A stretch of DNA of 62,267 nt from Leptospira jelokensis (GCF_004769635.1 NZ_RQGH01000003.1:1-62267), one strand, 5' to 3'; shown: positions 10,201 through 19,917, counted from the first letter of the stretch. Numbers and translations are program-made. Notes: generated by a model from the sequence alone, not told the origin.

Positions 10201-10508
10201 TACCGGAAACGGAATCTGCCGAATACATTCGACAGATGGTCGCTTTCACAAGTGAATCACCTCCAATGTATGTACCAAACCCTGGCCTCAATCTCTTTTT
10301 TGCGGAGATGGGAATGGAACACTCATTAGATGGCATGGAAGAATTAGAATCTGCTTGGAAAGAATTTTTGGAAGAAGAGTCAGACCAAATCTTAGAATAT
10401 GAATCGAAGTACATGAAATTGTCTCCTTATACCAAGGATTTACTACACCAATTTTCGTTTCAGAAGGTATACCCTCTCCTTTTACCCCTTCTGAAAAAAG
10501 GATTTTGA
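7215..10508 (+). CDS. recC: exodeoxyribonuclease V subunit gamma (RecC)
   Basis: 1097 aa, close to the usual RecC length (about 1,120). It starts at TTG 7215 ('MPIHYFAGLHLHEITSEL'), and RecC proteins typically begin with this fold ('NLL...LVVVPNTNLIPWLKL'). The conserved 'ISLLQPMRPIPFSHIYIVGLGEGKFPG' type stretch near 600 is visible. RecC is the inactive-helicase scaffold of RecBCD that splits the duplex and recognises Chi. It is followed directly by recB (stop and start region overlapping by a few bases) and then recD, all in one operon. Presence of recBCD next to a par locus rather than on a main chromosome is notable. Confidence 0.93.
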   Translation: MPIHYFAGLHLHEITSELTKQIKKEQIENPLRMPLVVVPNTNLIPWLKLNIPKYNDTQLSINIEFTFLEKAILKTIFASLQIPSWAEEEEFYDYNSFQRDCFRYLYENQTSLFQNHPEIQTYISDVQKLYYLSDLLTKYFKDYELNRSDWIKSWLGGGINSISNHLTSDPYWELEKGIYLGTNQGGKKNLFYYLNKGKDLPLEGNLHFFCLSNLSGTYIDFLKTVSKNSNFNIYIYQFHNGKVIGQIPEKTKNYLSKFAKPQSYLAKEFSNVTKKKETSKYASGGMLAKLKSILLEEQIKEENYLNDQTVRVWNAPSEYREMESIAHDILHKISISKGNLSLLDFAILVPNTNDYKAAIEWVFHGGIYTTQTANVTPTLQRLNYSLSDLVAKDTSLLYKAFEILFQSFLKKRMEKEDLIHLLQNPLISGKNKTESMEETNSVVQLLDSLGSLYDENKEENPYTISFGVKRAVLSILGDGETTWEKMGVITDPLAEGDSVLQLNLIWEGIKSLQTFFETEFLNLPTSERAKTFESKWNQFFKFSEETENERIYFASWLDQVSIWCENDWKDVNDFLQFLTLQTDGIFSSIPTQKGNYLTEGITISLLQPMRPIPFSHIYIVGLGEGKFPGSKDLSRFNLRKNDSKPWDLNRVEIQESLLWETILSAEDSITFSYVGKNTLEDKEFEPCSSLFEIMNSLGIDSATEIPLTPYSRFYEKGILHSYDYARNLIQNRSLDNDLPKPNFTQLEELHLPIAGSKFKKEIPIGSIASAFKNPILPYIKENLGYFDDEEETPSEEPFFFNSLESFLFKSKFIPLFTESLAKEGPWPWDKDSIGKKISEFSTIAENKAEFPYGAFHLVTTETLLEELTDISLVYETLKAELFSNPKELQYISSLSIGDTGLRDGFQLPAFSLDESQVVTGEWENLIAVGDTYYWFYPKSFHPKPEKPNKYVKDYFGKMVYLFLSACLFRTIGKKLAVIPILSKPNKSNETLHLESLPETESAEYIRQMVAFTSESPPMYVPNPGLNLFFAEMGMEHSLDGMEELESAWKEFLEEESDQILEYESKYMKLSPYTKDLLHQFSFQKVYPLLLPLLKKGF

Positions 10509-10510
10509 TC

Positions 10511-13500
10511 ATGGAACATCCTTTAGCAAACCATCCCAATTTTATCGAAGCTTCCGCTGGGACAGGGAAAACCCATCTCATTATACAAATGTTAGGTGAT
10601 ATGATGGCCCATGACGTGGCAAATCAGATCAAAGAAAACCGTCTGCTCCATTTTTTAGTGCTTACCTTTACCGAAAAAGCAGCTGGTGAATTAAAGACTC
10701 GGTTAAAATTAAAAATCTTAGAACTTTACGAGAATGGAAAACACCCCGAATACTACCAGTATCTCCGAGATTTAGACCAAGTCACCATCTCCACCATCCA
10801 TGGTTTTTGCAATATGGTGTTAACGGAATACCCGGTAGAAACCCAAAACAATCCCAATGTAAAACTAACATCGAACGAAGAATTGATTCGTAAAACTTTT
10901 TATGATCTCAAAAGGAGCCAGTGGGAAGGAAGGGAAAAAGAATCACTCGCAAATGATATCCTCCTTTCTAATTTAAAGAATCATGAGGACCTCGTTGTGA
11001 GCACAACGTCCAAACTCCTTGCTGACACAAAAGACTATGCATTTCCAACATTGGTATCCTTAGAGGAATGCATTGCCAAAGCAAACAAAACCAATCTTTC
11101 CGATGCACTCACTACAATTTGTGATGCATTGAAAGGACCAACAGGTGAGGCCATCGCCGCACAAGGTGCGAAAGGTAGTATCCCCAAGTGGATGGGAAAT
11201 TGGCAGTCACTCGAATTACTCGCGAATGCAATCCGAAGCCAAGATATAAAAACTGTGTCAAGAGAATTGAAACGAATTTCAAAATTAAATCGATCTCTTG
11301 GTAATAAAATAGACACCATAGGATTCGATTTTTTCCTTCTGAAAGGTAATACCATTGTAAAAAATCTAGATGCCGCATCACTTGCGTTACAAGGAAAAAT
11401 TGAATCTGTTGTCCATTCTCTGAAAGAAGTATTTCCTTTTGAAAGGTTGGATTTTGATGGATCGATCTTTTTGCAGAATACGGTAACCGAACTCACATCC
11501 AAAACAAAATCCATCATCGAAAAGGGAGAATCCATCACCTATGACCAATTGATCCTAAAGGTACACGATGCGATTGTTCGTAACCCCAACCGAACGTTGG
11601 TTCAATCTTTACAAGAACGATTCCAAGTTTGTATCCTTGATGAATTCCAAGACACAGACAAAAACCAATACCAAATCTTCAAAACTTTATTTTACGATCA
11701 GGATACCAAGTCTAGAATGCTCTTTTGCATCGGAGACCCCAAACAAAGTATCTATGGTTTTCGCGGAGCCGATATTGGAATTTACCTTGAAGCTTCTCGT
11801 GACTTTGAAGGGTCCAAAGCAACCCTAGAAACCAATTACCGGTCCACAAAAGAATTAATCCATGGCTTAAATTCGATTTTCCATGATGAAACAAAAGAAT
11901 TGGGGGAAACACATTTTTTCCCCATCGAAGAACCAGGTTCGAGTAAAGAAAACTACTTATACAAAAAGGTATCTTCTCCTGATGAAGCCACCATCAAATA
12001 TAAGTATGCGAAACCAGAGGAACAAGCGATTCATATTTTTGAATTCCAGGAACGCTTTCATACAGTTAACAAAACGAGAAATATTTGGGCTGAGACAATT
12101 CGTAATGAAATCAAACGGATCCAAAACAAAGAAACAACCCTCTCCTACTTTAAAAAAGGAGAACGTGAAACGAAAGAAGTCAAACTAAAGGACATCGCCA
12201 TCCTTTGTGGGAATAAAAAAGAAACTGAACTTGTCGAATTTTATTTAACAAAAGCGGGAATCCCTTGTTCCATCTACAAACAAAGAGGGATTTACCAATC
12301 GAGAGAAGCAGACCAAGTTCAAAATCTTTTGGAATGTTTACTGGGATCCAACTCTTCACAAAGTTATAAAAAAATTCTATTCTCTGATATCTTCTCAATC
12401 CACCCAAATGAGATCCAAAAGTTTGATGAACATTCCATTGATTCGTATGAAAAATCACTCATTGACAAATGGCAAAGGCTCATCAAAGAAAATCGATACG
12501 CAAGTTTCTTTCGTTCTGTGATGGATGAAACCAAACTCTTTTGGCAGGAAGGAGATTATAGCCTTGAGTGGGAACGAAGGCGCACAAACTTCCGACAAAT
12601 CTTTCAAAAATTATTAGAAATACAATTAAAAACAAATTGTAACCTCCAAGAATTATTGGCTACGTTACGCGAACTCAAACAAAAAAAACAATCGCCCGAA
12701 GAAGAGCCGTTATTTGATCGCGAAACAGAAGAAGATTCTGTCCAAATTTTAACCATCCATGCGTCAAAAGGATTGGAATGGCCTGTTGTATTCTTATTTT
12801 ATTTTGGAAACCGAGGTACCAATTTAACCAACAAAGAATACCCAATCGAAATCGAAACACCGGAAGGCAAACAGAGAAAATGGATCCTCGAATTATGGGA
12901 TTTAAATCCTGACAAAGAAGACGAAGAAAACCATTTCCTAAATGAACAAAAACGTCTGTTATATGTTGCACTCACAAGGCCCAATCTAAGACTTTACCTT
13001 CCGAAACTCCTTTGGGGCAAATTGACTAAAGAAGATTCGATTCCAAAATCTGGTTATGGCCAAATACTCTATCGAGAATTGGTCCGAATCCAAAGCCTAC
13101 GAAACGAAGACCCTTCCCTTACAAAGAGTTTTGTCTTCCGAGATCCCAATGGAATTGCAGAAAGAGACCATACAAATCCTCACCCATCGGTTGGCACCCA
13201 AAAGAAGGGACAATCCTCCCCTATCCTCTACCCTTCTGAAATCAAAATTGGAAGGGTACTCTTGCAACATAGTTATACAAGTTTGCAGGCAAATGAAAAA
13301 AATGCAAATGCCTCCCAAGATGAAAAGAGAAAGGATCTGGAAGAAACTCTTGAGGAAGGCATCCCTTCTACTTTTGAATTGCCCTCCAGTGCAAAGATCG
13401 GAAATTTTTTACATAACATTCTGGAATTATGTGATTTCTCTACCTTCCAATTGGATGTGGATGCGATCCTGAAAAGCCCTTCTTGGAAGTGGGCCTACCA

Positions 13501-14131
13501 AAAATCTTTTTCTCGGTATCCGATTGAAGTGAATCACAACGAACCAAACATAGAATTGACAGTTGCTTCTTTATTAAAGGATGCAATGACAGCAAAGTTA
13601 AACCTTGCGACGGGAAACTCGATCTCTCTGAGTGAATTAAAAGAAGAAGAGAAGTCCGCCGAATTAAAATTCCATTTGTTCTTACAAAACTTACTGAAAG
13701 AAAGTGGTGCTTCTTTGACAGAAGGGTTCGAACACTATTTAAAAGGAGCCATCGATTTGGTATTCGTGAAGGAAGGGAAATTTTATATCGTAGATTATAA
13801 ATCCAATCTTTTACCCAATAACGATTATAGCAAAGAAGCTGTGGCAAATGCCGTCCGAGACAAAGGGTATCTCTTCCAAAAGTCAGTGTATTCCTTTATT
13901 TTATTTGAATACCTGAAGTCACTTTTTGGACAGAAAGGAGCCTTAGAGAAGTTTGGTGGTGTTTATTATTTGTTTTTAAGAGGGATGTCAGGAGACAAAC
14001 AAACTGGAATTTATTCCGATTTAAAACATTCCGATTCCGAATGGACAACCGAACAGTTTGAAGGGATCAAAAAAGAAGTGATGGCCTATATCCGTAACGC
14101 TTCTGACCAATTAGAAAAGGTATATTCATGA
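10511..14131 (+). CDS. recB: exodeoxyribonuclease V subunit beta (RecB)
   Basis: 1206 aa from ATG 10511; a TTG at 10505 overlapping the recC stop is the alternative. SF1A helicase motifs: Walker A 'EASAGTGKTHL' at about 13-23, motif II 'ILDEFQDTD', 'GDPKQSIYGFRGAD', and a late 'LLYVALTRP' motif VI. The C-terminal RecB-family nuclease domain has 'AIDLVF' (about 1080) and 'DYKSN' (about 1094), the metal-binding Asp and catalytic Asp/Lys. The gene therefore looks intact as a 3'-5' helicase and nuclease. It overlaps recD by 4 bp (ATGA), so coupled translation is expected. Confidence 0.95.
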   Translation: MEHPLANHPNFIEASAGTGKTHLIIQMLGDMMAHDVANQIKENRLLHFLVLTFTEKAAGELKTRLKLKILELYENGKHPEYYQYLRDLDQVTISTIHGFCNMVLTEYPVETQNNPNVKLTSNEELIRKTFYDLKRSQWEGREKESLANDILLSNLKNHEDLVVSTTSKLLADTKDYAFPTLVSLEECIAKANKTNLSDALTTICDALKGPTGEAIAAQGAKGSIPKWMGNWQSLELLANAIRSQDIKTVSRELKRISKLNRSLGNKIDTIGFDFFLLKGNTIVKNLDAASLALQGKIESVVHSLKEVFPFERLDFDGSIFLQNTVTELTSKTKSIIEKGESITYDQLILKVHDAIVRNPNRTLVQSLQERFQVCILDEFQDTDKNQYQIFKTLFYDQDTKSRMLFCIGDPKQSIYGFRGADIGIYLEASRDFEGSKATLETNYRSTKELIHGLNSIFHDETKELGETHFFPIEEPGSSKENYLYKKVSSPDEATIKYKYAKPEEQAIHIFEFQERFHTVNKTRNIWAETIRNEIKRIQNKETTLSYFKKGERETKEVKLKDIAILCGNKKETELVEFYLTKAGIPCSIYKQRGIYQSREADQVQNLLECLLGSNSSQSYKKILFSDIFSIHPNEIQKFDEHSIDSYEKSLIDKWQRLIKENRYASFFRSVMDETKLFWQEGDYSLEWERRRTNFRQIFQKLLEIQLKTNCNLQELLATLRELKQKKQSPEEEPLFDRETEEDSVQILTIHASKGLEWPVVFLFYFGNRGTNLTNKEYPIEIETPEGKQRKWILELWDLNPDKEDEENHFLNEQKRLLYVALTRPNLRLYLPKLLWGKLTKEDSIPKSGYGQILYRELVRIQSLRNEDPSLTKSFVFRDPNGIAERDHTNPHPSVGTQKKGQSSPILYPSEIKIGRVLLQHSYTSLQANEKNANASQDEKRKDLEETLEEGIPSTFELPSSAKIGNFLHNILELCDFSTFQLDVDAILKSPSWKWAYQKSFSRYPIEVNHNEPNIELTVASLLKDAMTAKLNLATGNSISLSELKEEEKSAELKFHLFLQNLLKESGASLTEGFEHYLKGAIDLVFVKEGKFYIVDYKSNLLPNNDYSKEAVANAVRDKGYLFQKSVYSFILFEYLKSLFGQKGALEKFGGVYYLFLRGMSGDKQTGIYSDLKHSDSEWTTEQFEGIKKEVMAYIRNASDQLEKVYS

Positions 14132-15930
14132 AAACAATCGATGAAAAAACCCAAACCTTTCTGGATACCTTATACAAACTGTTCCCAGATTGGGACCCAA
14201 CACTGAAGGATACGATCGCAAGTTTACTTGTACAATCCCAAAGTGGTGATTTGTATGTTCCGCTTGCGGATGGCAAAATAATCGATCAACTGAAAGATTG
14301 TTTTCCGTTTGTGATTGAGACAGTGGGAAATGAAAACCGGTTGTATCTGCAAAAAAGCCATTCCGAAAAAAGTAAATTCGAATCTTTATTCTCAAAATTC
14401 TTAGAACATAAAACCAACCAAAAAGAAAGTGCCGAGGCCACTCCCAATCAAATCACAACGATCGTGGGTGACTTAGAAACCGAATCAAAGATCACTCTTG
14501 CAGAAGAACAAAGGAAAACGATCCAAGAGGTGATCACATCCAACTTTCGTGTGATCTCTGGTGGCCCAGGGACAGGGAAAACAACAGTTGTTTCCTTTCT
14601 CTTAATGGCGTTAGACCGATTGGACTTACTTCCATCTGTGGATAGGATTGCACTTGTTGCACCAACAGGAAGGGCCTCACAAAGGTTAACCGAATCCATC
14701 CAAAGGAATTTGGAAAAGTTTTCTCGGGTTCCGCTTGAGAAAACCAATTTCCGAGGGCAAACCATTCACAATTTATTAAAAATCAACCCATTGACGAACG
14801 AACCCAAATTTGGAGAAAAACGGTACTTGCCTTATGATCTCATCATCATGGATGAAACGTCTATGGTGGATTTAAAATTGATGGGTTTATTTTTTTCTGC
14901 GATCCATTTTGATACTCATATCATCTTCCTCGGTGACCCGAACCAACTCCCTTCCGTTGGGCAAGGTGAGGTATTAACCGATCTCATCACCACGTTAAAA
15001 CAGAAAAAAGAATTTTTATCGGAACTTACGAGTAACCATCGTTTTTCGAATGATTCTAAATTCAGTGTATTTGCAGAAATTGTAAAACAATCCTTTGACG
15101 AAAACGACAAAGCAAAACCATTTCCAAAACCACACTTGATCACGAAATCAGAACTCAATTTGGAAAAGGATTTTGTTTGGATCCAAGGGGATAAAAAAAC
15201 AAAGTCACCAAATGGAAAGGACCAAACAATTTTAGATTGGAACCTAGACAGTATGGTTCCCTTTTTATGGGAGGGATTCTATCTCCCAACTGCCCAAGCG
15301 ACTTCCAAATTCCATTGGGAACCAAACGCGCTAAAGGACCCTAAGAACAAATTAAGTTTTGAATCGATCGTGAATGAATATAGATGCCTAACGATTTTAC
15401 GAAATGGATACTTTGGGATCGAAGCGATCCAAAACCAAATTTTATCTTATGCCAAAAAACAATTAACGAATCCTAAAAACGAGTTTCGTTTGCAGTACAG
15501 ACAATTATCCAAGTCGTTTTACTTTGAAGGGATGCCCATCATCATCCAAGCAAATGATCAAATGAGAAAATTGTTTAATGGTGACATTGGCCTTGTGGTT
15601 TCGATCCATTCTGAATTGAGGGCAGTTTTTCCGATTGAAGACCGATTGTATTCCTTTGCCTTAGACACACTTCCCGACCATGAACCCGCTTTCTTTCTTA
15701 CGATCCACAAAAGCCAAGGCTCTGAGTACAAATCGATCCTCCTCTACCTTCCTCCGATGGCAGCACTTGGTATCGATGCTGAAAACAATCTTTCCATTCT
15801 CAACCGAAGGATCTTATACACGGCCATCACCCGCGCCAAAGAAAAAGTAATCCTCCTTGGTGACTTTCAAACCTGGGAATTTGGATTACAATCCTTTCGC
15901 AAACGGTATACGGGGATTCACATTCCCTAG
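14128..15930 (+). CDS. recD: exodeoxyribonuclease V subunit alpha (RecD)
   Basis: 600 aa, like the E. coli protein (608). SF1B helicase: Walker A 'SGGPGTGKTTV' about 147-157, motif II 'MDETSMVD', 'LGDPNQLPSVGQGEVLTDL', and the late 'TIHKSQGSEY' plus 'YTAITRAKEKV' motifs. It provides the 5'-3' motor of RecBCD. The start overlaps the recB stop (ATGA). The gene ends 17 bp before the convergent TonB receptor gene, with no clear terminator between. Confidence 0.95.
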   Translation: MKTIDEKTQTFLDTLYKLFPDWDPTLKDTIASLLVQSQSGDLYVPLADGKIIDQLKDCFPFVIETVGNENRLYLQKSHSEKSKFESLFSKFLEHKTNQKESAEATPNQITTIVGDLETESKITLAEEQRKTIQEVITSNFRVISGGPGTGKTTVVSFLLMALDRLDLLPSVDRIALVAPTGRASQRLTESIQRNLEKFSRVPLEKTNFRGQTIHNLLKINPLTNEPKFGEKRYLPYDLIIMDETSMVDLKLMGLFFSAIHFDTHIIFLGDPNQLPSVGQGEVLTDLITTLKQKKEFLSELTSNHRFSNDSKFSVFAEIVKQSFDENDKAKPFPKPHLITKSELNLEKDFVWIQGDKKTKSPNGKDQTILDWNLDSMVPFLWEGFYLPTAQATSKFHWEPNALKDPKNKLSFESIVNEYRCLTILRNGYFGIEAIQNQILSYAKKQLTNPKNEFRLQYRQLSKSFYFEGMPIIIQANDQMRKLFNGDIGLVVSIHSELRAVFPIEDRLYSFALDTLPDHEPAFFLTIHKSQGSEYKSILLYLPPMAALGIDAENNLSILNRRILYTAITRAKEKVILLGDFQTWEFGLQSFRKRYTGIHIP

Positions 15931-15947
15931 TGGAAAGATGTTACACC

Positions 15948-18303
15948 TTATGAATCTCCATTCTTTAGTTTCACATCACTGAATGCAAATTTCCCATCCA
16001 AACCAAAATAATAGAATCTTGGACGCTGCGGATTGTATTGTAAATCCCAAGAATCCAAAGCATTGTCTACGCCAACAAACCATTGGAAATGGCCAAAAAA
16101 TTTCTGCGAAAGCCTTACGTTTAAATTCGTGTAAGGATTTACCATTCGATAACCGTATGTAGGACTTGTTGTGCAATACGAAAGATTCTTTTCAGCGCAG
16201 TAATCAGATAGAACCGTTGGCAAACTTCCAAATTGATTTTGGATTGCAGTTTGTGAGTCTTGGGTTAAGACAGTTTCCAAAGAATCAAAGTTAGATGGCA
16301 AATCAGGATTACACCAAAATGGATTTTTGATACAATAGTAGGGTTGTTTTCCAAATACAACAGCAAAAACCGATAAAGAAATCCCACTTGTTTTTTCTTC
16401 AACCCTAACATTCAAATTCCAACGATGACGCCCTCTACCTTCTAATGGCAGATTGGTCAATTCATCTCTACTATCCGTGTAAGTGTACCCAACTCCCGTT
16501 GTCACCATGTCTGTCATTCGCACACTGATGGAGGATTCAATCCCTTGTGTCATCGCCTTTTGGTAATTTGATGTTTGGTACACCATAAGACCAGATGAAT
16601 CCCTAACTGGATTTGTCCGGTAACCAATCAAATTGTCTACGTTGTTATGAAACAAATTCGAACTGTACCAGATCCGTTTTGTAATGTCCCATTCCCAACC
16701 GAAATTATAACTTCTCGATAACTCTGGTTTCAAATCAGAATTCCCAACAACACGATAACCAACACCTGGATTCAAAAAATTAAAGTACAAATCTTGGAAA
16801 CTAGGTGCTCGGTATCCAAGTCCATTGGCCACTCGGAATCGAAATTGGTCTGTGACATCATAGCGAATGGCAAGTTTCGGAAGCCACTCCCCACCATAAA
16901 TCGAATCATGGTCATTACGAATCCCAGGGACAATTTGGATTCTCGGTTTATCTGACACCCTCCACTCATCTTGCAAATAAAACGCATTCCGAAATCGGTA
17001 TGCATTCCCATTGATGACCTGGCCTTTGGTTAACAATGGATTATAGTCCTCATAACAAATATTAGGGTATGTCCTTCGGCAATCGGGAGCTATCCTTGAC
17101 GAAGAGATTTGGTCTTGTAAATTTTCAGCTCCCACTGACGTGACATGATTTTCTGAGATTTTATAATCGACCCTCGTTCTAAATTCTGCCACAGCATTAT
17201 CCGTTCGCTGTTGTGAATCCAAATCATCTGCCTTCCTTTGGTCTGTCACATATAAGTCTTGGAACCTAGAATAGTTTGCATTTAAGTTTACATTGATTTT
17301 TTGAGATGCAATCCAATCTACATTAAACGCCCCCATAAAGTCATGCGTTTTGTTCCTACGATCAAAGACTGTCCTTGGAGGTGATGCATCAACAGCGGAT
17401 TGGTCCAAATGCCTATAGTAAAATTGGCCTGTGAGAATCAAATTATCAGTTGGTCGGTACACGGTTTTATTTGATAAATTCATATCATTAAAGGCACTCC
17501 CTGATGTGGATTCAAGAGGTGGGGAGTACATAGGGAATCGTGTCGCCAAAATGTATTGGTTTGCGAGTGGTGTATCAAAGGTATACGGATTGTAACCGGG
17601 AGCAAGGGAAGCATAACGCCCGTTCCTTGGACCGACCGTTGCATCAGGTGTGAGATCATACCCTTCTCCCTTATGCCAACCAACTGTGAATAGAGTGGAT
17701 AAGTTGTCAGACTTTGCACCGACGGATGCATAGTTACGGTATTCCATATAAGGACCAAAGTAACGTTCGCTACCCGTTCCACCTAACGAACGAAATTCTG
17801 CATACAAAGGGTCCTGTGCTTCTTTTGTGATGATGTTGATGACCCCGGCGATTGCATCAGATCCATAAATGGCAGATGATGCACCTTTTACAATTTCGAT
17901 CCGTTCAATGTCTTCCGCTTTGAACCGAGTCAAATCGATCGAACCACTGAAACGCCCTGTTGTCCTTTGCCCATCCACTAAGATGAGAACATTTTGAGCC
18001 GACAATCCTTGCAGGCGAACAGTCTGCCCTCTTTCCCCTGACTGTGCCGGTTTCACCTCAATCCCCGGCACATTGCCTAAGGTTTGCGATAAATCTCTGG
18101 CACCCATATCATCGATATCTTTTCTTGTGATGACTTCCGTTGTAATCGTGGAATCTTTCAATAGATTCTTTCGCCTAGTACCCGTTACAGTGATGATATT
18201 GGACCTGTCTTCGTTTGCCTCCGTTTTGGATTCTGGATAAATGTCCTGAAATGAAAACAAAAAGACAAGGCTCCAAAAAAAAAATGAAAGATAATACTCT
18301 CAT
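15948..18303 (-). CDS. TonB-dependent haem/siderophore receptor; signal peptide out of frame at a T10 tract
   Basis: The intact frame (15948-18260, 770 aa from a TTG) shows a TonB box (ITVTGTR), a plug domain with 'VDGQRTTGRFSGSIDLTR' and 'IVKGASSAIYGSDAIAGVINI', and a beta-barrel ending at a C-terminal strand. From TTG it would lack a proper signal peptide. The ATG at 18301-18303, 26 bp after the hmuY-like stop and preceded by GGGAAG, opens 'MRVLSFIFF', and the receptor frame just upstream reads 'WSLVFLFSFQ'. The two join only if the T10 tract (18275-18284 on the plus strand as A10) has 9 or 12 T. So this is a phase-variable gene in the OFF state, a mutation, or a homopolymer sequencing error. 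It is the outer-membrane partner of HmuY and HmuTUV. Confidence 0.8.
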
Positions 18304-18329
18304 TAGTTTGGACACTTCCCATTGTTTCA

Positions 18330-19034
18330 TTACAGTTTTTTCCATTGGAACTTCGGAAATCCTGATGTACCCGCTGCATTATAATAATCTAAAAACTGAA
18401 TCGCATACTTGGCACCATCACTGCCTGTCACAATGTATACTTTTGTCCTAGCAGTTAGGATACCGCTGGAATAAGAATACCAAGCACCATAACCTGATGG
18501 CATCGGCGATAGGTCCAAAGGAGCCGCCATGGTAGGATTGATGCTTTCTTGGGAAGCGGAAACAGGCCCTCCACCAGAGCTTGTGAGTTTAACATCAACG
18601 ACAGCCGTACATTCTGAACCATTGAATGCATTGGAAAAATTTGTCTGACCAGAATCACAGGCTCCACCAGATCCAGAACCACTTGTCCCACCATTGGTTG
18701 CGACATTGTATCGTTTGAATGCGATGTCCCACTGGCTATTCGCATCGGATAACACTCCATTGCCTTTTAAGCTGACATAAACCCAATTACAAGTAGAGGA
18801 TGCATTTGCAGAAGTGGTAAAGGAACCAGAGGTGACAACTGCATTGGTTGGGGTACTCGTGCAATTCAAACTCGTTTTATTTTCATCAGATAATAAAAAT
18901 AGTAAGGCCGCCGAACTATCTTCTGATTTTGGTTTCATGGAACAAAAAATTTGGAACGAACCAAAAATGATGAAGACTAAGGATTGAAATGATGTTTTTA
19001 AAATAGATTGTACTAATGGCATATCTTTTCTCAT
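18330..19034 (-). CDS. HmuY-family haem-binding lipoprotein
   Basis: 234 aa with a long signal peptide and lipobox FQIFC (Cys about 31). The pattern 'WVYVSLKGNG...WDIAFKRYNVATNGGTSGSG' and the C-terminal 'YAIQFLDYYN...FQWKKL' are typical of the HmuY family, surface or envelope proteins that take haem from host proteins and pass it to a TonB receptor. It lies between another lipoprotein and the receptor gene on the same strand; the receptor ATG is 26 bp downstream. Haem binding is inferred from family and context. The axial ligands are not obvious to me. Confidence 0.8.
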   Translation of the reverse strand: MRKDMPLVQSILKTSFQSLVFIIFGSFQIFCSMKPKSEDSSAALLFLLSDENKTSLNCTSTPTNAVVTSGSFTTSANASSTCNWVYVSLKGNGVLSDANSQWDIAFKRYNVATNGGTSGSGSGGACDSGQTNFSNAFNGSECTAVVDVKLTSSGGGPVSASQESINPTMAAPLDLSPMPSGYGAWYSYSSGILTARTKVYIVTGSDGAKYAIQFLDYYNAAGTSGFPKFQWKKL

Positions 19035-19082
19035 GATAAGATTTCTTGCCAGATCGTATTTTCCGATCTGGCTTGGTTCGAT

Positions 19083-19790
19083 TTAGAGGACACTGTCCGA
19101 GGAAACGACGATCTTTGAGGCAGTTAAGAGGCTCACGTTGCTAAACCGAAAGAAGGATTGCCCACTTGTCGACAAAACATTCGCTGAATTTGACCAACTT
19201 GCGTAATTGATGATGGCATTCTCCTTTTGGAGGGTAGCGACATTCTTACAATTTGCACCACTTACACCCGTTACCCATAAATAAGTGGTAGGCGCACTCG
19301 TTGTCCCTGAAAAAGAAACACATAACTCTTGCTCTGTGGACAAACTAAATGCGGTTGAGTTGGCACCACTTGCTGTTTGCCCACCTTGGTAGTTCCCGTA
19401 TTCTAAGTTACGAAACCAAACATATGGGTTTGGACTGGATACAGATTTCCCTGCGACAAATGAATATTGCCCTGATGCATTGGGTGTGGACGAAGTTGGT
19501 GTTTGCGAATATCCCAAGAATAAATAAAAGTATCCATTGTCCCCTAAGGCTTTCATTCCTTCGAAACGAAAGAAACGCCCTGGCCCCGCTTGGGGGGTAC
19601 ACAAGGTTGCATACGAACCGGAAGTGTAGGAAGCATCGATTGTTGTTTCACAACGTTTGTTTGCGTCAGCTGCTAACAAACCGAGAAAGATTGTATTTTC
19701 GACTTGGGAATCCTTATCATCACATTGAAGGGAAAACAAACTTACGCAGGTAAGAAGGCTTATTTTTAAGATTTGGTTGAGCAGGTTCAT
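19083..19790 (-). CDS. lipoprotein of the haem locus, unknown function
   Basis: 235 aa. Good RBS (AAGGAG) before ATG 19790. Signal peptide with lipobox SLQC (Cys about 23). The rest is rich in Ser, Thr, Gly and aromatic residues with a few Cys (RCET, TLCTP, LCVSF, ANCKN), suggesting a beta-rich secreted domain. No family recognised. It is first in the leftward lipoprotein-HmuY-receptor operon and divergent from hmuT, which points to a role in haem capture. This is inference from position only. Confidence 0.7.
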   Translation of the reverse strand: MNLLNQILKISLLTCVSLFSLQCDDKDSQVENTIFLGLLAADANKRCETTIDASYTSGSYATLCTPQAGPGRFFRFEGMKALGDNGYFYLFLGYSQTPTSSTPNASGQYSFVAGKSVSSPNPYVWFRNLEYGNYQGGQTASGANSTAFSLSTEQELCVSFSGTTSAPTTYLWVTGVSGANCKNVATLQKENAIINYASWSNSANVLSTSGQSFFRFSNVSLLTASKIVVSSDSVL

Positions 19791-19818
19791 AGATGCTCTC
19801 CTTGTTTAATTGATTCTT

Positions 19819-19870
19819 AGTCTCAAAAAAGAAACCTACCGAATCCCGTCAAATACTATTTTGAGTCTCA
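19819..19870. promoter_or_regulatory. AGTCTCA boxes in the divergent haem-locus promoter
   Basis: The 127-bp gap between the lipoprotein start (19790, minus) and hmuT start (19918, plus) contains AGTCTCA twice, at 19819-19825 and 19864-19870, 45 bp apart. The second is within TGAG-T-CTCA, a short palindrome. A TTGACA (-35-like) is at 19883-19888 for hmuT. Placement suggests an operator pair for an iron or haem regulator; no known box could be matched. Confidence 0.4.
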
Positions 19871-19917
19871 TTCTCATTTTAGTTGACAAACAAACAGACC
19901 CCTCTCAGTCTTGGCGC

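Noticed and set aside
10505..10510. TTG start for recB overlapping the recC stop
   Set aside because: The ATG at 10511 gives the usual RecB N-terminus; the TTG adds only two residues. Kept as an alternative.
11035..11538. Long minus-strand ORFs inside recB and recC
   Set aside because: Shadow frames of strongly conserved genes, without RBS or protein-family features.
19883..19911. HemR box (TGACA-N6-TGACA) at the haem promoter
   Set aside because: Only the first TGACA is present (within TTGACA); the second half-site does not match.
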